Made by a program: the position numbers and the translations under genes
In this document: one piece after another, positions 1 to 5,335 of the stretch
Numbering within the stretch: position 1 is the stretch's first letter
Layout: the number at the start of each line of letters is the position of its first letter
Notes under the pieces: generated by a model
What the model saw: the letters and a program-made list of their open reading frames with translations, nothing else
The model's database searches: none
What the model was told of the DNA's origin: nothing
From: Chloroflexota bacterium
GTDB taxonomy: Bacteria > Chloroflexota > Anaerolineae > Anaerolineales > Villigracilaceae
Assembly (NCBI GenBank): GCA_026389975.1
Contig: JAPLGV010000493.1
Coordinates: 1-5,439, forward strand
Direction: 5' to 3'
Length of the DNA: 5,439 nt

Positions 1-246
1 ATCCACATGAGCGACATCCCCGCCTTCCCCTACAAATCCTTGTGGAATGAGCGCATCATCCGCTCGGTTGCCAATCTCACCCGCCGTGACGGCGAGGAAT
101 TCCTGGCGCTGGCCCCGCAAGTGCCGGTAAAAACGGATGTGACGACCTTCCCGCTGGAACAGACCGGGGAAGCGTTGACACGCCTGCGGAACGGTCAACT
201 GGTCGGCGCAGTTGTGATCACAATAGCGCCCAGAAGTATTTCATGA
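1..246 (+). CDS. Zinc-dependent alcohol dehydrogenase family protein, C-terminal part
   Basis: The reading frame is open from base 1, so the gene begins upstream of the window; only the last 81 residues are present. The text (IHMSDIPAFPY, ERIIRSVANLTRRDGEEFL, FPLEQTGEALTRLRNGQLVGAVVI) matches the end of medium-chain, zinc-binding alcohol dehydrogenases. In that family this stretch covers the end of the Rossmann NAD(P)-binding domain and the return to the GroES-like catalytic domain, ending in a G-x-x-V-hydrophobic strand. The zinc ligands and the GxGxxG motif would lie upstream and cannot be checked. The family oxidises alcohols or reduces aldehydes in the cytoplasm; the substrate here is unknown. 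The methionine at base 7 is internal, not a start. A terminator 144 bases after the stop separates it from the next gene. Family confidence is good; specificity cannot be given. Confidence 0.8.
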   Translation: MHMSDIPAFPYKSLWNERIIRSVANLTRRDGEEFLALAPQVPVKTDVTTFPLEQTGEALTRLRNGQLVGAVVITIAPRSIS

Positions 247-389
247 AATAAATACATCCGAAGATCGAACCTGCTCAAGAGCCGCCTGGATTGCGTACCG
301 GGATTCAAGCAAGAAGCCGGAGCCGGGTGTGGCAGTAATACCGGTCAAGAAGCCGACGAAACATCCGGTAAAGAAATAGGCGTCAGCAG

Positions 390-427
390 ACTCTCCCGCC
401 AGGTTAATCCAATGGGAGAGTTTTTTT
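390..427 (+). terminator. Rho-independent terminator of the alcohol dehydrogenase transcript
   Basis: The arm CTCTCCC (391-397) pairs perfectly with GGGAGAG (414-420) across a 16-base loop, extended by A390-T421, and is followed directly by seven T (421-427). The T tract lies on the + side only, so it ends transcription coming from the dehydrogenase. The long loop is slightly atypical. It sits only 32 bases before the decarboxylase start, so that gene needs its own promoter. Confidence 0.8.
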
Positions 428-442
428 ATGCGCCCATGCAAA

Positions 443-453
443 TGTGATAAACT
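443..453 (+). promoter_or_regulatory. Possible extended -10 promoter just upstream of the decarboxylase start
   Basis: TGTGATAAACT resembles an extended -10 (TGn followed by an AT-rich hexamer) and ends 6 bases before the ATG at 460. No Shine-Dalgarno sequence is visible between the terminator and the ATG. If this is the -10, transcription would begin at or next to the start codon, giving a leaderless message. No convincing -35 box is seen, and the space is limited by the preceding terminator. This is inference from spacing only. Confidence 0.3.
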
Positions 454-459
454 CTGCTT

Positions 460-1548
460 ATGTACCCTTTCACAGCCCTGGCAAACCCGAACATTGCCTT
501 TATAAAATATTGGGGAAACCGCAACGATGCCCTGCGCCTGCCAGCGAATGGCTCGATTTCCATGAACCTGGATGGGTTGGAAACGCGCACCACTGTCCAT
601 TTTGACGCGTTTCTCCCGGCGGACGATGTAAAAATTAACGGGAAAATCGCCCGAGGCGCGGCGCACGCTCGTGTCAGCAAGATGTTGGACGAGGTGCGTG
701 CGCTGGCCGGCATCCACCACTTCGCCTGGGTGGAGAGCGAAAACAACTTCCCAATCGGGACCGGGATTGCCTCGTCTGCATCGGCTTTTGCCGCGCTGGC
801 CCTGGCCGCCACAAAAGCAGCCGGGTTGGATCCTTCCCCCTGCGGGGACGATGCGACAAGCTCATACCATCCCGGTGCCCTGCCGGGACACCGTCCCGGT
901 GTCCTTCCGGGAGGGCACCGCCTCGATCTTGCCGCGCTTTCACGCCTGGCACGCCGCGGTTCCGGCTCGGCCTGCCGCTCCATCCCGGGCGGATTCGTCG
1001 AGTGGGCTGCCGGGACCGGCGACGCCGATTCCTATGCCGTCTCCATTGCCCCGCCCGAACACTGGGACCTGGCCGACTGCATCGCGGTGATCAGCACCGA
1101 TCATAAACCGACCGGTTCCACCGAAGGTCATGCCATGGCCGGGACATCCCCGCTCCAGTCCGCCCGCGTGGACGACGCCCCGCGCCGCCTTGACATCTGC
1201 CGGCATGCCATCTTGAACCGTGACTTCGCGGCCTTTGCCGAAATCGTGGAAGCAGATTCCAACCTGATGCATGCCGTGATGATGACATCGCGTCCGCCGC
1301 TGTTCTACTGGCAGCCCGCCACATTGGCTGTTATGCAGGCCGTGCGGGCTGCGCGGGCAAAGGGACTGCTGGTCTGCTACACAATTGACGCAGGGCCGAA
1401 CGTCCATGTGATCTGCACCGGGGCTGCGGCGGAGGAAACGGCCAAACTGGTGGGAAGCCTCCCCGGGGTCCGGGAAGTGCGTCTGGCAAAAGTCGGGGGA
1501 CCGGCCAGGTTGGTGAAAAATCCATCCACCAATCCTCATGAGATTTGA
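460..1548 (+). CDS. mvaD: Mevalonate (di)phosphate decarboxylase, probably phosphomevalonate type
   Basis: A GHMP-kinase-fold enzyme of the mevalonate route to isopentenyl (di)phosphate: ATP-dependent decarboxylation of a phosphorylated mevalonate in the cytoplasm. Motifs seen: ANPNIAFIKYWG (residues 8-19, with K16 matching yeast K18), SISMNL, ENNFPIGTGIASSASAFAAL (phosphate-binding loop), GSGSACRSIPGG (R173 matching yeast R158) and DAGPN (310-314, D310 matching the catalytic yeast D302). The lysine that follows WG in classical diphosphomevalonate decarboxylases (yeast K22, in GKRD) is asparagine here (N20 in GNRND). Chloroflexota such as Roseiflexus are known to have phosphomevalonate decarboxylases that work with isopentenyl phosphate kinase, so that activity is the likelier one. 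Residues about 128-154 form an extra Pro/Gly/His-rich insert encoded by a palindromic repeat; without it the length (about 335) fits the family. The ATG at 460 is chosen because the family's first strand starts there. No Shine-Dalgarno is seen. Confidence 0.88.
   Translation: MYPFTALANPNIAFIKYWGNRNDALRLPANGSISMNLDGLETRTTVHFDAFLPADDVKINGKIARGAAHARVSKMLDEVRALAGIHHFAWVESENNFPIGTGIASSASAFAALALAATKAAGLDPSPCGDDATSSYHPGALPGHRPGVLPGGHRLDLAALSRLARRGSGSACRSIPGGFVEWAAGTGDADSYAVSIAPPEHWDLADCIAVISTDHKPTGSTEGHAMAGTSPLQSARVDDAPRRLDICRHAILNRDFAAFAEIVEADSNLMHAVMMTSRPPLFYWQPATLAVMQAVRAARAKGLLVCYTIDAGPNVHVICTGAAAEETAKLVGSLPGVREVRLAKVGGPARLVKNPSTNPHEI
870..920 (+). repeat. In-frame palindromic tandem repeat inside mvaD
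   Basis: Two near-identical units lie head to tail at a 24-base period: TCCCGGTGCCCTGCCGGGA (870-888) and TCCCGGTGTCCTTCCGGGA (894-912), 17 of 19 identical. The whole block also folds back on itself. CGGTGCCCT (873-881) pairs with AGGGCACCG (912-920), and GGGACACCG (885-893) pairs with CGGTGTCCT (897-905, one G-T pair) around a TCC loop. It encodes a repetitive peptide of the PG-x-LPG-HR type (residues 138-154). Against yeast enzyme text, roughly 27-31 residues between the helix after the phosphate loop and the LARRGSGSAC motif are extra, so the inserted DNA probably starts upstream of the palindrome, near 841. The frame is preserved. Confidence 0.75.
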
Positions 1549-1552
1549 ATAA

Positions 1553-1697
1553 TGACTCTACTGCAAAAACCATCTAAACACAAAGGTCACGAACCCCCAA
1601 AGACCGGGGGCAGGTGGGCACGAAGTAAAAGCCTTTATCACTTATCCTTTGTGTACGTCGTGTCCTTCGTGTTAAAGACCTTTTTGCAGTGGACTCA
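1553..1697 (+). mobile_element. MITE-like 145-bp element, complete copy
   Basis: The ends form a terminal inverted repeat: TGACTCTACTGCAAAAA (1553-1569) against the complement of 1681-1697, 15 of 17 matching. ATAA occurs directly outside both ends (1549-1552 and 1698-1701), a candidate 4-bp target duplication. Inside there are further complementary blocks: ACACAAAGG (1578-1586) with CCTTTGTGT (1646-1654), CACGAAG (1619-1625) with CTTCGTG (1665-1671), and a central CCCCC/GGGGG hairpin (1594-1610). The RNA or single strand should therefore fold strongly. No transposase is encoded, so any movement would depend on a helper in trans. A second copy lies at 5333. It starts 4 bases after the mvaD stop, leaving that gene intact, and might act as its transcript end. 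Strand is arbitrary; both copies have the same orientation. Confidence 0.8.
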
Positions 1698-1742
1698 ATA
1701 ATAGAAGCCGCACAGATCGTAGCAGACAAAACCCAAAACGGA

Positions 1743-1748
1743 TATAAT
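1743..1748 (+). promoter_or_regulatory. Candidate -10 box for rseP
   Basis: A perfect TATAAT lies 51 bases before the rseP ATG in the only gap upstream of it. At 17-18 base spacing the -35 region (around 1719-1725) matches TTGACA poorly. Predicted transcription start is near 1755, giving a leader of about 45 bases that contains the hairpin at 1758-1773. Confidence 0.5.
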
Positions 1749-1757
1749 CAGCCTGAC

Positions 1758-1773
1758 CGCCTCGCAGGAGGCG
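1758..1773 (+). promoter_or_regulatory. Leader hairpin carrying an AGGAGG sequence upstream of rseP
   Basis: CGCCTC (1758-1763) pairs perfectly with GAGGCG (1768-1773) around a GCAG loop. The descending arm contains AGGAGG (1766-1771), a strong Shine-Dalgarno-like string, but it is 28 bases from the ATG at 1800 and so too far to serve it. The likely working ribosome site is GAGGT at 1789-1793, 6 bases before the ATG. No T tract follows, so this is not a terminator. A regulatory role is only a possibility. Confidence 0.3.
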
Positions 1774-1799
1774 AAGTTTATTGTTGACGAGGTTTACAC

Positions 1800-3212
1800 A
1801 TGCTTATAGGTCTACTCGGCGGGATCATCTTCGTGCTGGTCTTCGCCGGAATCATCTTGCTCCACGAACTGGGGCACTTTATCGTCGCCCGGCTGCTGAA
1901 TATCGAAGTTGAAGAATTTGGCATCGGCTTTCCACCGCGTCTGTTACGGCTCTGGCGCGGCAAAGGATCAATCCTTATCGGGAAGGAACGCCTGGTTATC
2001 CCGATTAATTTCGACCTGCCATTCGATCACAAGCTGTCCATCCATCGCCCGGTAAATGCCGTTGCCGTTTCCATCCGCGGTAAGCTCGTGCTACGTTCCA
2101 TAGATTTTACGGCCGCAGAAGACGGACAATACCGGCCCGATCCGGTTTCGGAGCATGAACCATCTTCTGTTCCGTCTTCTGTACCCCCCACGGGTGAAGA
2201 CGCGAAATTAAAACCCAATCCCCTGCAACCCGGCGAAATCCATTTGAGTGGAATTCTCAATGAAGTCAGGCCTGGCACTGAGTTCACCCTGAACTGGATT
2301 CCGCTGGGTGGTTTTAACAAAATTAAAGGGGCAGACGACCCGGACGCGCCGGGCGGGATGGCTGCCGCCAACCCCTGGAAGCGCATTGCCGTGCTTCTGG
2401 CCGGGGCCAGCATGAACTTGTTGACAGCGGTTATGGTCTACACCATCTTCTTCAGCCAGATCGGCATCCCCGACAGCCATACTACCGTTATTGCCATCAT
2501 TGACTCCCCTTCACCGGCAGAACAGGCCGGGTTACAGTTGGGCGATGTGGTGCTGGCCGCGGGTGGATTGCACGTTAATAGTTACAATCGGCTGACCGAG
2601 ATCACCCACAACTACCTTGACCTGCCGCTCCCGCTGGTCATCTTGCGCGATGGCAAGGTGCTGGAAATCACCGTCACGCCGCGCTCCGTCTATCCATCTT
2701 ACCAGGGGCCGATGGGTGTCGGCATCGGCCAGCCGCTTCTCCCGGCCAAGTCCTGGTTTGAGACCATCCCGGCAGCCTTTTCCGCCACTGGTTGGGACGT
2801 AAACAGCCTTCTAGCTCTGCCCGGCCGCATCATCGCCGGGACGATTTCTCCGCAGTCTGCCCAGATCGGCGGTCCGCGCAGCGTCTGGAACTTATTCCAG
2901 CAAGCTGTGGCCCGTGATGTTTCCAGCCGCCAAACAACTTCAACCGGCGGGACTTCCACCAAACCGACCAACTACACCCTGCTGACCATCATCTCATTGA
3001 CCGTCACCATCGCCGTGGTTAACCTGCTGCCCATCCCGGCGCTGGACGGCGGGCGCATTTTCATGACCCTGCCCGAAATCATCCTGCGCCGCCGCATCCC
3101 GGCTAAATACCAGAACATGATCAACGGAATCGGTTTCATCATCCTGATCACCCTGCTCGGCTTCTTTTATATAAAAGACATCATAAGTCCGGTGAACTTC
3201 ACCTTACCCTGA
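1800..3212 (+). CDS. rseP: M50 site-2 protease, RseP/RasP family, with PDZ domain
   Basis: An intramembrane zinc metalloprotease that cuts transmembrane segments of anti-sigma factors or leftover signal peptides within the membrane. Seen in order: membrane helix 1 (about 4-28) holding HELGH (22-26, zinc ligands H22 and H26, catalytic E23); EEFGIGFPP; GTEFTLNWIPLGGF (159-172); helix 2 from about 196 (RIAVLLAGASMNLLTAVMVY); one PDZ domain (about 226-295, with SPAEQAGLQLGDVV); NLLPIPALDGG (408-418, third zinc ligand D416) in helix 3; helix 4 (about 443-458). All catalytic motifs are intact. The 470-residue length is near the E. coli length of about 450, but there is one recognisable PDZ domain where E. 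coli has two, and about 95 extra residues lie between IGF and GTEF, including a Pro/Ser-rich stretch (SSVPSSVPP). The start is supported by GAGGT at 1789-1793. The 20-bp gap to the next gene suggests an operon. The client protein is unknown. Confidence 0.93.
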   Translation: MLIGLLGGIIFVLVFAGIILLHELGHFIVARLLNIEVEEFGIGFPPRLLRLWRGKGSILIGKERLVIPINFDLPFDHKLSIHRPVNAVAVSIRGKLVLRSIDFTAAEDGQYRPDPVSEHEPSSVPSSVPPTGEDAKLKPNPLQPGEIHLSGILNEVRPGTEFTLNWIPLGGFNKIKGADDPDAPGGMAAANPWKRIAVLLAGASMNLLTAVMVYTIFFSQIGIPDSHTTVIAIIDSPSPAEQAGLQLGDVVLAAGGLHVNSYNRLTEITHNYLDLPLPLVILRDGKVLEITVTPRSVYPSYQGPMGVGIGQPLLPAKSWFETIPAAFSATGWDVNSLLALPGRIIAGTISPQSAQIGGPRSVWNLFQQAVARDVSSRQTTSTGGTSTKPTNYTLLTIISLTVTIAVVNLLPIPALDGGRIFMTLPEIILRRRIPAKYQNMINGIGFIILITLLGFFYIKDIISPVNFTLP

Positions 3213-3232
3213 TACAGAAAGATAAAAAACGT

Positions 3233-4218
3233 ATGACTCAGAATGCACCTTTTCTGACCGTTGTGGACGCCCTGCTCGATGAGAGCAACCCTTCCCGGCG
3301 CGTTATTTGCACCGTTTTTCGGACCTGGAGCCTGTTGATTTGAAGAAGTTGATTAAAGCCTTGCCGCAAGTCTCGCCGCGCCGCAAACACACCCTGCTCG
3401 AAGACCTGGAAGACCTGGCCGAAGCGGACACGCTGACCTCCTTCGACGACTCGGCGCGCTCCCTGCTCGCCGATACCGACCCACAAGTCCGTGCCCGGGC
3501 TATCCGTCTGCTGTGCGAATGCGACGACCCGAAACTCGTTCCGGGTTATCTCAATATTCTGAACAATGACGAGGATGTTGAAGTGCGGGCTGCCGCCGCG
3601 AATGCCCTGGGTCAATTTGTGTACCTGGGCGAACTGGACAAAATCCCGGCGGAAGTCCACAACAAGATTGCAGACCAATTGCTCGCGGCGACCACTTCCA
3701 CCAAAGAGACCCTTGTCCGCCGACGGGCACTGGAGTCACTGGGATATTCGGGGCGCGCAGAGATTGTTCCGCTCATCGAAGCCGCTTACCGCGAGAAAGA
3801 CCCCGATTGGATGGTCAGCGCCCTGTTGGCCATGGGTCGCTCTTGTGACGACCGCTGGAGAAAACGGGTGCTTTCGCAGTTACGCTCCCCCAGCAAAGAT
3901 ATCCGTTCCGAGGCCATCCACGCCGCCGGAGAATTGGAACTTGAATCTGCCCGCCCTGTTCTGCTCGACATCCTCGAAGACGAGGATGAGCCGGAAGTGC
4001 GCAGTGAACTTATCGGGGCACTCTCCAAGATTGGCGGAGAAGGCGTCCGAGCCAAACTGGAAGAATTGCTTGAGATCGAAGAAGACGACGAAGAAGCCGA
4101 CCTCATCGAAGAAGCGCTGGATGCCCTGACCTTCACCGAGGATATGGGAAGCTTCTCCTTGTTCGATGTTGACCCGGAAGTGGATTTCGTCGAGGAAGAA
4201 CCGGACGAGAAAGAGTAA
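3233..4218 (+). CDS. HEAT-repeat protein, apparently frameshifted near its N-terminus
   Basis: From the ATG at 3233 the frame reads MTQNAPFLTVVDALLDESNP, then hits TGA at 3341-3343. The rest (LHRFSDLEPVDLKKLIKALP and on) continues uninterrupted to 4218 in the frame used by the TTG at 3307. One missing base between 3291 and 3292 (CCC-TTC for an expected CCN-TTC) would join them as NPFPARYLHRFSDLEPVDL, giving about 328 residues. The downstream part is an alpha-helical solenoid of HEAT-type repeats (DPQVRARAIRLL, DVEVRAAAANALGQF, DIRSEAIHAAGELE, EPEVRSELIGALSKIG), ending in a strongly acidic tail (EIEEDDEEADLIEEAL; FVEEEPDEKE). There is no signal peptide or membrane segment, so it is probably a cytoplasmic protein-binding scaffold. 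No enzyme motif is visible and the partner is unknown. It lies 20 bases after rseP and is probably co-transcribed. If the missing base is real, only a shortened form starting at TTG 3307 could be made; a read error is equally possible. Confidence 0.8.
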
Positions 4219-4287
4219 AACCGGTTTTATTCGGTCGGCGGTTCAACAGCTATCAGGATCGCTAGCGCCCAATATCTCATAACCCTT

Positions 4288-5196
4288 ATGCCGTTACTGA
4301 ACGTTTTCGTCAACAACCTCCTGCCTATCCTGCTGCTTAGCGGCGCAGGCTTTGCCTTAGGTAGAACGCTCAAACTTGACTCGCGCCCGCTGGGGCGGGT
4401 TATTTTTTATATCCTCAGCCCGGTGCTGATCTTCAATTTGCTGACCAGCAGCAAGTTAGCTGTGGAAAGCATGGTCCTGATGATGGGCTACTCCGCCTCG
4501 GTCATGTTGATCATCGCCGGGATCGCTTTCGTGCTTGGCAAGTTGCTTCGCCTGGAACGCACCCTGCTGACCGTCGTGGTTCTCACCAGCTTGTTTGCCA
4601 ACAACGGCAACTATGGCCTGCCGCTCATCTCCTTTGCTTTCGGGCAGGAGGCTCTGGCGTACGCCAGCATTTACTTTGTAACGAACTCCCTGCTGCTCTA
4701 CACCCTGGGTGTGTTGATCGCCTCACTTGGCCACCTGCGCCTGCAGGAGGCTCTGCTGGGCCTCTTGAAAGTCCCCGCGATTTATGCCATTATTCTAGCA
4801 GTACTATTCATTCGCACCGGCTGGACTTTGCCCGCTCCCATCCAGAAGACGGTGGAACTGACAGCCGGCGGGGCTATCCCTGCCATGCTCATTCTGCTTG
4901 GGTTAGAATTGCGGAAAGTGGAGTGGACGCACAATCTGCGCGCCCTGAGCGTCCCGGTGGTTTGCCGCCTGCTGGTCGGCCCGGTTATCGGGTTGGCGAT
5001 GGCCGCCATCTTTGGCTTGAACAGCACCCCCCGCAAGGTTGGAATTACCGAGGCCGGGATGCCCTCAGCAGTGATGACGACCATCCTGGCCAACGAGTAC
5101 CAACTTGACACATCCCTGGTGACAGCCATCGTCTTCGTCAGCACCATTCTGAGTCCGCTCACGTTGACTCCGCTGCTTTACTTCCTCGGGAGGTAA
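4288..5196 (+). CDS. AEC-family (auxin efflux carrier-like) transporter
   Basis: An integral membrane permease of 302 residues, the usual size for bacterial members of the AEC family (Mem_trans fold, about ten membrane helices in two inverted halves). Diagnostic motifs: SLFANNGNYGLPL (101-113), matching the family's F-x-N-x-G-x-x-GLPL signature with N108-Y109-G110 at the first helix break, and EAGMPSAVMTTILANEY (255-271), the equivalent signature in the second half. Hydrophobic segments run almost throughout, with short basic loops (GRTLKLDSRPLGR, RKVEWTHNLR). Bacterial relatives move organic anions such as malate or malonate, but nothing here fixes the substrate. The ATG at 4288 lies at the start of the first helix and no Shine-Dalgarno precedes it. 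The gap to the HEAT gene is 69 bases without a terminator, so read-through from rseP is possible. The end of the gene carries the ribosome site of the next one. Confidence 0.9.
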   Translation: MPLLNVFVNNLLPILLLSGAGFALGRTLKLDSRPLGRVIFYILSPVLIFNLLTSSKLAVESMVLMMGYSASVMLIIAGIAFVLGKLLRLERTLLTVVVLTSLFANNGNYGLPLISFAFGQEALAYASIYFVTNSLLLYTLGVLIASLGHLRLQEALLGLLKVPAIYAIILAVLFIRTGWTLPAPIQKTVELTAGGAIPAMLILLGLELRKVEWTHNLRALSVPVVCRLLVGPVIGLAMAAIFGLNSTPRKVGITEAGMPSAVMTTILANEYQLDTSLVTAIVFVSTILSPLTLTPLLYFLGR

Positions 5197-5197
5197 T

Positions 5198-5335
5198 ATG
5201 CGCTGCATTCCCACACTCTTTCTCAGCCTTGGCATCCTGCTCGGTTTTGCAAAACCGGCTCAGGCGCAGTCCGCCATCGAAGTGACGGGCGTTCCTTTCG
5301 ATTCCACGTTCTGGCGGCTGGGCTTGAATATGTGA
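5198..5335 (+). pseudogene. Secreted protein N-terminus, cut off by insertion of the 145-bp element
   Basis: ATG at 5198 follows the transporter stop by one base and has a strong ribosome site, GGGAGGT (5188-5194). The product begins with a classic Sec signal peptide: R2, hydrophobic core LFLSLGILLGFA (7-18), and an AQA cleavage site after residue 23. The mature part starts QSAIEVTGVPFDSTFWRLGLNM and stops at TGA 5333-5335. That TGA is the first three bases of the second copy of the MITE-like element. A 22-residue mature part is far too short for a folded exported domain, so the native gene most likely continued where the element now sits. Whether coding sequence resumes after the element lies outside the window. 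The family is not recognised. Confidence 0.65.

Noticed and set aside
241..720. Open minus-strand frame of 159 codons whose end, in the 247-420 gap, reads like a hydrophobic peptide (AYFFTGCFVGFLTGITATPG)
   Set aside because: Most of it is antisense to the start of mvaD, it would run through the terminator stem, and no good start with a ribosome site is seen near 420. The repeated GFL comes from a CAAGAAGCCG direct repeat at 310-319 and 346-355. A short relic gene cannot be excluded.
870..920. Short repeats at 870-920 considered as a CRISPR fragment
   Set aside because: Only two units, no unique spacers, self-complementary, and located inside an intact coding frame.
426..983. Long minus-strand frame of 185 codons over mvaD
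   Set aside because: Arg/Ala/Pro-rich text typical of the antisense of a GC-rich gene; mvaD on the other strand has clear conserved motifs.
1553..1697. Element considered as a structured non-coding RNA gene
   Set aside because: Paired ends, a second near-identical copy inside another gene and the possible target duplication fit a mobile element better; no own promoter is visible.
3566..4129. Alternative + strand frame of 187 codons inside the HEAT gene
   Set aside because: Out-of-frame shadow rich in Trp, Arg, Ser and Pro; the main frame shows regular HEAT repeats.
3307..4218. TTG at 3307 as the native start of the HEAT-repeat protein
   Set aside because: The upstream ATG frame supplies a peptide that joins smoothly after adding one base, and no ribosome site precedes the TTG.
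4217..4228. AAAACCGGTTTT palindrome after the HEAT gene considered as a terminator
   Set aside because: There is no loop and the GC core is only four bases, so no stable hairpin forms; no proper T tract follows.
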